Below are positions 10,706 to 21,417 of a stretch of DNA of 64,000 nt, in pieces (within the stretch, counting starts at the first letter, position 1; every line of letters starts with the position of its first letter). The notes under the pieces are model-generated. The model was not told the origin of the DNA. It ran no database searches and worked only from the letters and a program-made list of their open reading frames with translations. This DNA is from Bedellia somnulentella. Taxonomy: Eukaryota; Arthropoda; Insecta; Lepidoptera; Bedelliidae. Where the stretch lies: the NCBI GenBank assembly GCA_963576735.1, contig OY755187.1, positions 1,612,001-1,676,000 on the forward strand. The letters run 5' to 3'. The position numbers and the translations under genes were made by a program.

Positions 10706-11080
10706 AAACATAAACATAACATAAACGTTCACGCCGCATATCCCCGAAGGGGTTGGCAGAGGTACTTCTAAGGTAATACTTCTGAACATCACGTGACTTT
10801 GTCACCTGGTGTTCAGAGTACCCACGTTTTGCATGGACAGTGTACTCACGAGATAGGGGGCAGGCCTATCGCCGTTTTGTACGAATACACTGTCACATGA
10901 CTAAGTACAACTCAGCCATGTGGGTTTCCTCACGATGTTTTCCCTCACCGTTAACAACCATGATAAATTAACCACACATATGTCTTTAGAAAAGACAAAT
11001 TGGTGTAGGCCCGACCCGGGATTTGAACACTAGTCGTTTGCACGATAACCGAGTGTTCTACCCACTGGGCTATCACGGTC
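10706..11080 (-). mobile_element. tRNA-derived SINE, subfamily tSINE-A, full length
   Basis: On the minus strand it starts with a tRNA-like head: A box TAGCCCAGTGGGTAG and B box GTTCAAATCCC, as expected for RNA polymerase III transcription. It ends CCCCTTCGGGGATATGCGGC, then GTGAACG and a TATGTT-repeat tail. The last ~45 bases resemble the 3' end of the RTE LINE. Confidence 0.9.
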
Positions 11081-11265
11081 CGTTTAAAATTGGTCAAAAT
11101 CGAATTTAAATGAGTCGGTTACATACAAATACAGTTGAAGCTAATAAAAGTACGAAGAAAAATTTGGATCTAAGAAAAAGCAGAATTTTTGTCTCCTGTA
11201 AATATGAACTAGTGGTCCGCCCCAGCTTAGTATGAATCTTGTTAAGTATTTTTATTGATTTGGTT

Positions 11266-11519
11266 GCTGTGTAGTGTCGGCTTAGAATAGCACTACCCCA
11301 TTTCTTCCAGTGGGTGTACGTAAGAGGCGACTAACGGTATTGGGGCTTTTTAAGGGATTTTTAGGCGATGCGGTTGGAGACCCATCACCAACAACCTTTA
11401 TTCTACCATCTTTTCCCCACTCAACTTCCAAAAGTGGCTGAGAAATTTCTAATTTCTCAGCTCTAGCTACCCCTTTTAGGGATTTATAGCCGTGAGTATA
11501 TGTATGTATGTATGTATGT
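11266..11519 (+). repeat. SRE copy, full length
   Basis: First-type head, intact body, long TATG tail. Confidence 0.9.
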
Positions 11520-11756
11520 TGTCAAAAGGTGATGAAGTAGTCTAAAACCAGGCAAAGGAAGGCGGAAGCAATGAAACTATTTACATATTTCATTGACAAA
11601 CACGTATTTACAACTCCATCATATCACAAAGCGGCTTGAAATCGATTTTGTCACATTAAATAACCATGCTATGCTACGACTCTGATTGTGCCATTCATTT
11701 ACATTGTTAAATCTGTTCCGTATGACTGTTTGAGTTTTGCTACTTATAATGATAAG

Positions 11757-11980
11757 TTCACGCCGTATATCCCTGAGGTGGTGGTACAGGTTCTAATGAA
11801 CATCTCGTGACATTATTGTCCTTATGAACTTCCAAATTTGGCTCAGGAGTCTCTAGCTCTGAAGCTCTGGGTACCCCTTTTTGGGATTTATGGCCGTGAG
11901 TTTATGTATGTATGTTGAGATGTCCCTCGTTTTGCTTAGGTGGCAGGCTTATCGCCGTATTGAACTAACACGAACTTTAT
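11757..11980 (-). repeat. tSINE-A fragment split by an SRE 3' half
   Basis: Bases 11757-11822 and 11916-11980 are two parts of a decayed minus-strand tSINE-A. Between them lies a + strand SRE 3' half (11823-11915: ACTTCCAAATTTGGCT.. to GCCGTGAGTTTATGTATG). Confidence 0.75.
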
Positions 11981-12037
11981 CTATTCTAAGGACAGTACTA
12001 AAAAAAATACCTTTATTTCGGCTTAGAATCTCACTAA

Positions 12038-13253
12038 AGAGCTTATTCCATTACACTTTTATCGTTGCTGAAATCGGAGGTCCTTCACAGTCACTGCCGC
12101 AGAAGGCCACAGACGCTTGTTATTCCACTACACCGATTTCAGTTTCTGAATCATTCGCGAGCGCGATTTTTGCGGGCGGTCGTACGAAATTGCTCCCGTC
12201 TTTTTTTTAAAACGCTCTCTATCAAACTCTCTTATGGACTATCCCACTCTCATTCAATAAACGACGACACATTGCGTCTATATATCTCTTTCGCTACTAT
12301 ACTTACATATATCCTATTCATGTACACAACCTTTTCCAAATATTTTTACGTCATATTTCACACAAAATATTAAATAGGCGGGAACTCCTATATGACTTAA
12401 AAATAAAAGATATTTATTAAAAAGTTTGCCGGGGTCGTACGAAGTGGCGATCGATAGTTTCAGCCTACCCCAATGAGAGGTAATGGCGTTAGTATAAGTA
12501 TGCATATATGTGATTGAACGTATTTGCTTACCCCAATGGGAAATAATGGCGTGAGTATATGTATGCATGTATGTAATTATACGCCTGTGCCTACCCCCAC
12601 GGGAAGTGATGGCGTGAGTGTAAGTATGCATATTTGAAACAATACGTATGTGCCTACCCCTTACGGAAAAATGGCGGGAGTTTAAGTATGTATGTATGCA
12701 ATTAAAATTATCTGCTTACCACAAGCGGAAGTAAAAGCGTGAGTATATGCGCGTATGTATGTAATTAAACGTATCTGCCTCCTCCGATGGGAAGTAATGG
12801 CGTGAGTATATATATTATAATATAATTTGCATGTATGTGATAAAACGTATTTACCTACCCCAATCGGAAATAATAGCGTGAGTATATGTATGTATGTAAG
12901 AATATAATTATACATATCCGCCTACCCCTATGAAATGGAACCCCTACCTACCTAACTACCCCTGGAATTAATGGCGTGAGCATATGTATATCTGCTATAA
13001 AACTTTTATTATCTTTTTTTTGTTTACGTAATTTCAATCATAGGCATGAAAAATTTTGGCACGTCCTCTCGCTGTGGCGGGCGCGAGGCGACTAAATCGT
13101 CTTCCTGAGACGGAGCTACAAAAAATGTAGTGAGCTAGGAGCCGAAATTTGTCTCTTTATCGGAAGCCTAGCGTTCTGAACGTTATTCCACTAGTCTGAA
13201 TTCAGATTCTGTGGCTGTCGGACGTCTGAATTCAGGCAAATGGAATAAGCTCT
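12038..13253. mobile_element. PIF/Harbinger-like non-autonomous DNA element
   Basis: Ends AGAGCTTATTCCATT and its inverse (..AATGGAATAAGCTCT) are flanked by the 3-bp direct repeat TAA (12035-12037 and 13254-13256). TWA target duplications are typical of PIF/Harbinger. A smaller relative with TTA duplication lies at 18796-18968. The interior carries the tandem array of LINE tails at 12440-12990 and no transposase. Confidence 0.75.
12440..12990 (+). repeat. Minisatellite built from RTE 3' tails (about 8 units of ~62 bp)
   Basis: Each unit reads roughly TGCCTACCCCAATGGGAARTAATGGCGTGAGTATATGTATGCATGTATGTAATTAAACGTAT-like, split here as TGCCTACCCCAATGGGAA, then TAATGGCGTGAGTATATGTA, then an AATTAAACGTAT linker. 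The first unit extends further into the LINE coding end (GTACGAAGTGGCGATCGATAG), which suggests that the array grew from one truncated RTE insertion. Units differ most in the hairpin loop. Confidence 0.85.
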
Positions 13254-13450
13254 TAACCTTGCTAAGTAACTTGAGGCCAAGGGTTGGGGCATATAATGTC
13301 ACTGTCAAGCAACACTGTTGATGATCCAAACCATCGATCTTTTATTAAAACTTTCATTTATTCTCTCGACATCCAAAATGACATACGAATTATATTCCGT
13401 AGCTCTGGCTACTCTTCTTGGGTACAGCAATCATTATAAGTAGCTTATTT

Positions 13451-13675
13451 CCGTGTAGTGCCGGCTTAGAATGTCACTACCCCTTTCTACTCACTGGTGC
13501 CGTTGGAGGCGACTAAAGGTATGGGGCTCTTAACTGGTTTTGGGGCGATGCGGTTGGAGACCTATCACCAGCAATACTTTATTTCTACCATCTTGTCCCC
13601 TATTAACCTCTTAATCTGGCTGAGGAGTTTTTAGCTCTAAAGATCTGGATACCCCTTTTAGTGATTTTTGTATAA
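13451..13675 (+). repeat. SRE copy, tail lost
   Basis: Second-type head (GCCGGCTTAGAATGTCACTA) and body. The GCCGTGAG tail is degraded. Confidence 0.8.
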
Positions 13676-13911
13676 GAAGCTCTACATCTTCAACATATTG
13701 AAGTGAAGTAAAAAAGCGAGATTCTGATGTCGTTCAACCGCGAATACATTGACCTGAAGAGATAAGACCGTCTGAACACTCGAATCTGCATATTGGCCTG
13801 GTATTATTGGCACCTGATATCCATTAAGAGTTCATACACGCTGAAGTATTAGAATCAGTTTTTTTTTTTGTTTAAATATTTTTTTATAATTTAATGTTTT
13901 TTTGTTTTTAA

Positions 13912-14133
13912 AATGCTATAAATCTCTTAAACGGGTAGCCAGAGTTTCAGAATCCGAAAATTCTTCAGCCACTTCGGAATATAAATGAGGAAAATATTGT
14001 AAAATAAACGTTTTTGGTGATGGCTCTCCAACCACATCGCCTAAAAATCACTTAAAAAGGCCAGATACCCTTAGTCGCCCCTTACGACACCCGTGGGTAA
14101 AAGGGGTAGTGATATTCCAAGCCGGCACTACAC
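13912..14133 (-). repeat. SRE copy, second type
   Basis: Minus-strand copy ending at GCCGGCACTACACC. The tail box is missing. Confidence 0.8.
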
Positions 14134-14139
14134 CATAAT

Positions 14140-14516
14140 TTAACATAACATAACATAACATAAACGTTCACGCCGTTTATCCCCGAAGGGGTTGGCAGAG
14201 GTACCAATACTCCTGAACTCACATGGCAAGCGCCATCTAGTTTCCAGAGAAGGTACCCACGTTTTGCTAAGACAGTGTACTCACGTGATAGGGGGCAGGC
14301 CTATCGCCGTTTTGTACGAATACACTGTCACATGACTAAGTACAACTCAGCCATGTGGGTTTCCTCACGATGTTTTCCCTCACCGTTAGCAACCATGATA
14401 AATTAACCACACATATGACTTTATAAAAGACAAATTGGTGTAGGCCCGTCCCAGGATTGGAACTCACGCCCTTCTGTTTTACGGGCGGGTGTTCTACCCA
14501 CTGGACTATCATGTCG
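14140..14516 (-). mobile_element. tRNA-derived SINE, subfamily tSINE-B, full length
   Basis: Same body and tail as tSINE-A, with a different head (minus strand CATGATAGTCCAGTGGGTAG and B box GAGTTCCAATCCTGG). The middle reads CTCACATGGCA..GCGCCATCTAG where tSINE-A has TCACGTGACTTTGTCACC. The tail is AACATAACATAACATAA. Confidence 0.9.
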
Positions 14517-14667
14517 CATTTAATTTAAATTGATTAAAAATAAAGTAAACCTATAACAAACCCCAAATTTCCCACGTTCTGAACATAAACACAGGAAGTA
14601 TTTCACCCTCGTAAATACTGCGTGTAAGTTTGCTACAATAATTTTTTATTTAGGATATCTTACATAC

Positions 14668-14812
14668 AATATGCTCACGCTATTAATTCCCATTGGAGTA
14701 GGCAGATAATATTGATCGCCACTTTGTACGATCCTGGCAAACCTCTCTTCACTGGCAAAGCTTACAGTTTACATCCATCAATCTTTTCATACATGCTCTT
14801 TTATTTTTTTCA
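14668..14812 (-). repeat. RTE LINE 3' fragment
   Basis: Minus-strand coding end and tail (TCACGCTATTAATTCCCATT then GATCGCCACTTTGTACGATC). Confidence 0.85.
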
Positions 14813-14992
14813 GGGTTTCACAATTATTTACAAGTCAATAATTTTCTGAATATCTGGATAAGATTGTTTAGATGGATAATCAATATAAAGAAACCAATTA
14901 AATATGCTTTAAATTTGAAAGAATTTCCATAACTTAGCTGTTATATAAAAAAAATGTAACGGCATATTTTGATATTCTTGCTTAGTAATACA

Positions 14993-15108
14993 ACAAATCT
15001 ATTACTAAGCATACATACATACATACATTCAAGGCCCTTTATCGCTGCTGAGGGACGTCAGGATGGATGTATGTATGTATGTATGTATGCTTAGTAATAG
15101 ATTTGTTT
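14993..15108. repeat. Imperfect palindrome with ~36-bp arms
   Basis: AACAAATCTATTACTAAGCA followed by CATA repeats (14993-15028) is inverted at 15067-15107, around a ~38-bp loop. A second small palindrome (GCTTAGTAATA) lies just to the left. It could be a fold-back element or cruciform former. Confidence 0.8.
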
Positions 15109-15226
15109 CTTTTTTGTAATTAGAATTTTATCCCTCGATTGTGAACACTGTGACAATGCTCTGAATACTCTTATCTTTATATTCTTATTTACATCAAGAG
15201 TTGAGTACTTTAGTTTAGTCAACCTA

Positions 15227-15316
15227 CTAAATAAAGAATAAATAAAGGAAAGAAACATTTCGACACAGGCGACAACGAAAGAAAAAAAATATTTCTTTCC
15301 TTTATTTATTAGTAAT
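15227..15316. repeat. tSINE-C inverted-dimer remnant
   Basis: AATAAATAAAGGAAAGAAA and its inverse TTTCTTTCCTTTATTTATT flank a short GACACAGGCG piece of the tRNA-like head. The downstream GAGGTTTTCATGAACGAAAA is the tSINE-C body. Confidence 0.65.
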
Positions 15317-15747
15317 TTGGGGATTCCAAATGAGGTTTTCATGAACGAAAAGATTTAAACCTAGCATTGGTCAAATCATGTGAATCTAAAAAAGAAAATT
15401 ATTCAGTGACATGAACCAAAATGAAAATAAAGCCATCTTGCCTTGTCATTCGAACTAGAAGATATATTAAAGAAACTTGAATCAAAAGTAATTAAAGTAA
15501 TATCAATTTACTAATCAATTGGTGGTTTGGACAGGAAACCGGTTATTGCTGTTCAAATGTCGTCAAACTTATGAAGTTACAAACATCATTTTATCACATT
15601 TAAGGTAAAAATAAACTTGAACAGAAAACCCTACCAAGGTTGATCAGGGACATGACTTTATTGACCAGTCGTAGCTCCCAATAATGCCTTTGAGGGCCAT
15701 TATGAGAATATTATGAGTAAGATGGTTTAATAATATATAGTAAATAA

Positions 15748-16105
15748 AACATAAACGTTCACGCCGTTTATCCCCGAAGGGGTTGGCAGAGATACCAATA
15801 CTTCTGAACTCACATGGCAGCGCCATTTAGTGTCCAGAGAAGGTACCCACGTTTTGCTTAGACAGTGTACTCACGTGATAGGGGGCAGACCTATCGCCGT
15901 TTTGTACGAATACACTGTCACATGACTAAATACAACTCAGGCATGTGGGTTTCCTCACGATGTTTTCCCTCACCGTTAACGACCATGATAAATTAACCAC
16001 ACATATGACTTTAGAAAAGACAAATTGGTGTAGGCCCAACCCAGGATTGGAACTCACGCCCTTCTGTTTTCGGGCGGGTGTTCTATCCACTGGACTATCC
16101 TGTCG
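15748..16105 (-). mobile_element. tRNA-derived SINE, subfamily tSINE-B, full length
   Basis: Head GATAGTCCAGTGGATAGAAC on the minus strand, B box GAGTTCCAATCC, hairpin CCCCTTCGGGGA and a GTGAACGTTTATGTTTTATT tail. Confidence 0.9.
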
Positions 16106-16177
16106 TAATAATATATAGATAGAAGATTAAAGAGATTGCTAATGGTACTTGGTTACCGATGGTTATTTTTTGAATAA

Positions 16178-16418
16178 CATACATATACTCACGGCTATAA
16201 ATCCCTTGAAGGGATAGCCAGAGCTAGGGAATCAGAAATTCCTTAGCCACTTTTGGAAGTTGCATGGGGAAAAGATAGTGAAATAAAGGTTGTTGGTGAT
16301 GGGTCTCCAACCGCATCGCCCAAAAATCTCTTAAAAGCCCCTATACCGTGAGTCGCCTCTTACGTACACCCATCGGACGAAATGGTGTAGTGCTATTCTA
16401 AGCCGACACCACACAGCA
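16178..16418 (-). repeat. SRE copy, full length
   Basis: First-type SRE on the minus strand. Confidence 0.9.
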
Positions 16419-16439
16419 ATTTTTTTGCATAAAGAGGTT

Positions 16440-16520
16440 TCTTATCTAAGGTTTACATAGCTTCGCCCAACAATAATTCAAAAAGCCCCATAACTTTAAG
16501 TCACCACACCACACCCACGG
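16440..16520 (-). repeat. Decayed SRE fragment
   Basis: Remnant of the head half (GCCCCATAACTTTAAGTCAC then CACACCCACGG). Confidence 0.5.
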
Positions 16521-16598
16521 AAAAAATACACAGTTAAAAATAACCTTAAATTACTACCTTACATCAACAGTCAATATAACACAAGGTAAATTTTTGTT

Positions 16599-16894
16599 GC
16601 CGTGTAGAGCCGGCTTAGATCTTGTAGTGCCGGCTTAGATCTTGTAGTGCCGGCTTAGAATATCACTACCCCTTTCTACCCGAGGGTGTCGTATGAGGCG
16701 ACTAAGGGTGTGGGGCTTTTTAAGTGGGTTTTGGGCGATGCGGTTGGAGACCTATCACCAACGATACTTTATTTTTTCCATTTTCTCCCCTATTAACTTC
16801 CAAATGCGGCTGAGGAGTTTCTAGCTCTGAAGCTGCTCTGGCTACCCCTTTTTGGGATTTACGGCCGTGAGTATATGTATGTATGTATGTATGT
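16599..16894 (+). repeat. SRE copy with a repeated head motif
   Basis: The first ~20 bases occur three times in a row, as GTGTAGAGCCGGCTTAGATC, then TTGTAGTGCCGGCTTAGATC, then TTGTAGTGCCGGCTTAGAAT, before a normal second-type body and tail. Confidence 0.9.
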
Positions 16895-17184
16895 TAATAT
16901 ATTAACTAGAAATATATTTTCGTCAAAAACAGAAACTTAACAATAAATACAATTCCTACTTTTATCATCGTTTTCAGTCTGCTTCCTGTGGCTACATATT
17001 CTGTTCCAATCAAGCACTTTAATTGTTTAAAAAAATTGACTGGCAAGTATTAATTAGTTACATATATGCATCACATACGAAGAAAACTAAATCTATTGCG
17101 GTATTCGATGCTTGTATATTACTTCTGACTTTCACGCAACATATTCACTACATATTACCAATTTTAATCAGATTTTAAATATTT

Positions 17185-17436
17185 GCTGTGTAGTGTCGGC
17201 TTAGAATAGCACTACCCCATTTCTTCCGGTGGGTGTACGTAAGAGGCGACTAACGGTATTGGGGCTTTTAAGGAATATTTGGGCGAAACGGTTGGAGACC
17301 CATCACCAACAACCTTTATTTTACCATCTTTTCCCCACTCAACTTTCCAAAAGTGGCTGAGGAATTTCTAATTCCTTAGCATCTGGCTACCCCTTCTAGG
17401 GATTTACAGCCGTGAGTATATGTATGTATGTATGTT
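17185..17436 (+). repeat. SRE copy, full length
   Basis: First-type head, body and tail, followed within 12 bp by an opposite SRE. Confidence 0.9.
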
Positions 17437-17447
17437 TAAATATATAC

Positions 17448-17672
17448 ATATCTTAACTCACGGTTTTACAACCCAAAAAGGAGTAACAGGAGCTTCAGAA
17501 TGCGAAATTCCTCAGTCACTTTTGGAAATTAGGTGTGGAAAAGATTATAAGACTAAGGTTCTTAGTGATGGGTCTCTAACCGCATCGCCTAAAACCCACT
17601 TTAAAAAGTCTGATACCCTTAGTCGCCTCTTAGGGGTAGAAAGGGGTAGTGGCATTCTAAGCCGACACTAAA
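17448..17672 (-). repeat. SRE copy, second type
   Basis: Minus-strand copy forming a tail-to-tail pair with the copy at 17185-17436. Confidence 0.85.
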
Positions 17673-18279
17673 CATTTTATTAGTCATTGTAATTCTTATA
17701 AATCACAGGACTATATAAGATATCAACAACGAAAAAACGTACGTTATATTTTCTTGGATAAATTACTTTAAAGCAAGAATTATAACTTTAAAGTTAGGAA
17801 TTCGAACCCATCTTCAATGCACTTTCTGTAAAATCCAATTCCTAGCAAGGCATATGGCGCTACGGGCCAACGAACAATAAACTGTGTGCCCCATATGGCA
17901 CGCGGACCGGTTAGCTGGCGCAGTGTGCCGTGACGGTACCCTTGCCAGCCCTATGAGGGATAGGACACTGACCTTGGGCATTGCACATGTGAAAGAACCC
18001 TACGCGCAACGATATTTACTCATTCTACGTACAAAAGGGAAAGGTATCTAAATAGAGATATAGTTATGATGAAATAAGGAGCATACAAAAGTCCCTGTGC
18101 AAAGAATCGCTAGTGTATTTATGTTCCCGTATGCTACAACAATTTGTCTCTAATACTATAAAGTTTCCACAATTGAAATTTTACAAGTTAATGTTTTTGT
18201 GAACCGCTTGAACTTAGACAATAATTTTTTTGACTGTCAACCAAGATTTTATGATATAACAATATGAATAAAAATTCTT
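17673..18279. other. Unassigned spacer
   Basis: GC-richer stretch at 17840-18005 (GCATATGGCGCTACGGGCC and its near-inverse GCCCCATATGGCACGC) with no recognised identity. Remainder AT-rich. Confidence 0.35.
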
Positions 18280-18526
18280 TGTAGTGTAGTGTCAGTTTAG
18301 AATAGCATTACCCCATTTCTTCCGGTGGGTGTACGTAAGAGGCGACTGACGGTATTGGGGCTTTTTAAGGGATTTTTGGGCGATGCGGTTGGAGACCCAT
18401 CACTAACAACCTTTATTTTAACATCTTTTCCCCACGCAACTTCCAAAGGTGGCTGAGGAATTTTTAATTCCTTAGCTCTGGCTACCCCTTCTAGGGATTC
18501 ATAGCCGTGAGTATATGTATGTATGT
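18280..18526 (+). repeat. SRE copy, full length
   Basis: First-type SRE with a few substitutions in the head. Confidence 0.9.
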
Positions 18527-18795
18527 GAATAAAAATGGGGTTTTTAAATTGATTGGAATCTTTGTTATTTTAAAATAAATCTTCTAAAGCGCTCAACAAA
18601 TTGGTATGACAATAACAAGTCCGAATACCCCGATAGGATACAATTAATAAGAGGTCGCGTCTTCATTTACGCCTTACAAACAACGGGCGACCCTAGCGTT
18701 TCGCTTTATACGTAGTGACCAAGTCAATATTGTTCAATTTAACGTTAATGTGCACGTAATTTTGTGATCATTCTTTAGGAGGGTCTTTCTGCTTA

Positions 18796-18968
18796 AGAGC
18801 TTATTGCATTTGTCTGAGTAAAGACGTCTGAAAGCCACAGAATCTGAATTCAGACTAGTGGAATAACGTTCAAACTGAAATTTATGTAGTGGAATAACAA
18901 GCGTCTGCGGCAGTAACTTCGAAGGACGTCTGAATTCAGCAACGACAAAGTGTAATGGAATAAGCTCT
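18796..18968. mobile_element. PIF/Harbinger-like MITE (173 bp)
   Basis: TIR AGAGCTTATTGCATT / AATGGAATAAGCTCT with the 3-bp duplication TTA (18793-18795 and 18969-18971). Internal CGTCTGAATTCAG and TTCAGACTAGTGGAATAACG also occur in the larger element at 12038-13253. Confidence 0.85.
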
Positions 18969-18971
18969 TTA

Positions 18972-19150
18972 GTCGTGTGACAGTGTATTTGTACAAAGCG
19001 GCGATAGGCCTGGCCCCTATCGCGTTATTATACTGTCCAAGCAATACGTGGGTACTGTGAACACCAGGTGACAATGTCACGTGATGTTCAGATATATTAG
19101 TACCTCTGCGAACCCCTTCGGGGATATACGGCGTGAGCATTTGAGTTTGA
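18972..19150 (+). repeat. tSINE-A 3' fragment
   Basis: Runs from GTGTGACAGTGTATTTGTAC to CCCCTTCGGGGATATACGGC and GTGAGCATTTGAG. It lacks the tRNA head and lies directly beside the MITE at 18796-18968. Confidence 0.85.
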
Positions 19151-19259
19151 GAGGCTCATAATTTGTGTATGCTGAAGCACGAATTATCGCTTCTTGCATT
19201 TTATTAAGCGGGTTATTACATAGACTTCAACAAACCGATAGTGAAAAATACTTTACTAA

Positions 19260-19316
19260 TACATACATATACTCACTCAAAGGCGTACTGACTTTCTAAG
19301 CCGACACAACACGGCA
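19260..19316 (-). repeat. Minimal SRE with both ends and almost no body
   Basis: ATACATACATATACTCAC (tail) and TCTAAGCCGACACAACACGG (head) lie only about 20 bp apart; the whole interior is gone. Confidence 0.8.
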
Positions 19317-19645
19317 TCTTTACAGAAAAAATAATATGATGAACTTTGGTTTCGACAAATAATATTAAAATATTAACTAGTCCATAAACTATTTTTATAG
19401 AAAACAAATTTTTGGTATAAAACGTATAAATAGGAACAATCGAGTTTGTCGCATCGCAGCCAACAAATAAATAATCGACGAATGATATAATCGATTGTCT
19501 TGCATCGTGTTCTAGATATTTAATTAGTTGTTTGTGATTCAAGAGTCCGTTTATTGAATTATAATGCGAGCCACTTCTACTGTTAGCTGGGAAAATATTC
19601 TAGTTTATTTCATTACTTTGGTTACGAATGCACACTCTATAAATA

Positions 19646-20155
19646 AGGTTATAAATCCCGTAAGGGGTCGCCAGAACTTCAGAATACGAAATTACTCAGC
19701 ATTTTTTTAAATTTAAGTGGCGAAAAAGTTTTTTTAGTGATGGGTCTAGAACCGCATCGCCCAAAAATCAGTTTAAAATCCTTAATACTACTTTAAATGT
19801 GGAATTAAAGGATTTAAACAACATCGCCAATTAATCAATTTATATGCTGTGTCCAGTACCCTCAATTAACTCATGACATGCACATCTAGATGTAAGTCTT
19901 TTTAAAAATCATGAGTTATCTGATCAAAATACATGATTTAATATATGTATAATGAAAATACATACACATTCTCCTTAGCCACATTTGGAAGTTGATAGGG
20001 GACAAGATGGCAGAAATAAAGTATTGCTAGTGATGAGTCTCCAACCGCATCACCCCAAATACCCTTAAATAGCCCCATACCATTAGTCATGTCTTACGAC
20101 ACCCATGGGTAGAAAGGGTTAGTGACATTATAAGCCAATACTACATGGCAAACTA
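19646..20155 (-). repeat. Two partial SRE copies
   Basis: Fragments at 19646-19790 (tail half) and 19970-20155 (body and head, GCCAATACTACATGGCA) on the minus strand, separated by ~180 bp of unassigned sequence. Confidence 0.75.
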
Positions 20156-20417
20156 CTATTATTATATTATGGAAATATAGTATGATAGTATACAAATAAA
20201 GTACTAAAAACATATTCAAGCCGTGCTTGCTAGGTTTACCCCTGTATTTCAGCCATCAACTTACTTCAGAGTTATCTGCTCTTTTCCAAACTATGCACAC
20301 AAGGCAATAACTGGAAAAAAGTAGTCAAAGGTTCAAATCCAATATCTCAAGTCAATATTAGAGATGACATGAGAAAAGATGGCGAAAAAAGAAATTGTGT
20401 GATAAGGTTTCTTTTGG

Positions 20418-20562
20418 AGTAGAGAGGCTACTTTGTATGATCTTGGCTAATCTCGTAACCTTTAATTATGTGAAACGGTCTTTTTGTACATGCACTTTTA
20501 TTCTTCACACTTTGGATGCCTGCCTTGTACATAATCCCAGTTTGATCTGAACATGTCCTCCA
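20418..20562 (-). repeat. RTE LINE 3' fragment, old
   Basis: Minus-strand remnant of the coding end (CATGCACTTTTATTCTTCAC, then TTTGGATGCCTGCCTTGTAC). The tail is missing. Confidence 0.7.
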
Positions 20563-20617
20563 AGGAATGGTTAAAATAAATTGATTTATATCAGAAAGTG
20601 AAGTCTGTGGTAAGGAA

Positions 20618-20745
20618 ATACACATACATATACTAACATCCATAAATCCTAAAAATGGGTAGCCAGAGCTTCAGAGCTAGAAACTCCTCAGCCACATTTA
20701 CAACTGATAGGGGTCATGATGATAGAAATAAAGTTTTGTTGGTAA
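20618..20745 (-). repeat. SRE 3' half
   Basis: CATACATATACTAACATCC tail and body up to AAATAAAGTTTTGTTGGT. The head is absent. Confidence 0.75.
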
Positions 20746-20995
20746 GTAAATCTTATGAAAATTATTAGATATCACCTTGCTAACCAATTAATAATTCAAT
20801 TTTATCCTTAATTGGAATCAGCACTAAATACTTCTTTGTTGTATATAAAACCTTCCTTCTAACACTGTTTTCACATAAAAATGAATATTTAAAAAACCAA
20901 TAGTTAGATTAAATTTGCCAGGTAGCACCAGAGTTAGTGTGACTATTTAAATGCCAATTTTAATTTAATTCCCTGGCATATATTATTGTGTAGTT

Positions 20996-21105
20996 TACAT
21001 ACATACATATACTCACGGCTATAAATCCCTTAACGGGGTAGCCAGAGCATTGGAATGAGAAATTCCTTAGCCACTTTTGGAAGCTGATTGGGAAAATGGA
21101 TTATA
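20996..21105 (-). repeat. SRE 3' half
   Basis: Tail CATACATATACTCACGGC with body to AAGCTGATTGGG. The head is absent. Confidence 0.8.
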
Positions 21106-21417
21106 TATTTATTCATTAATTTAATGTAACTTATAAGTTATATTATAAAGAACATTTATATATGGGTAAGATCTATAAACATATATTCCATCCTTTACTT
21201 TTAATCATTATTAAATCAAAAGTACTTAATATGAAAAATACTACCAATTTACTGCTTCATTTGTTATAGTGCTTAGAATTTCAACCAATTAGGAAGTGTT
21301 TCCTACAATATGATTTACAAACTTTCATGTTTTTCAATATCATTTGTATGTCAACACTGCTATCAGATAAAACATTCTGCATATTTGTGATATCAGTTAA
21401 AGAATTTAAATCTTTTT

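Noticed and set aside
12440..12990. CRISPR-like array
   Set aside because: Units are directly derived from a LINE 3' tail, spacers are part of the repeat, and the genome is eukaryotic.
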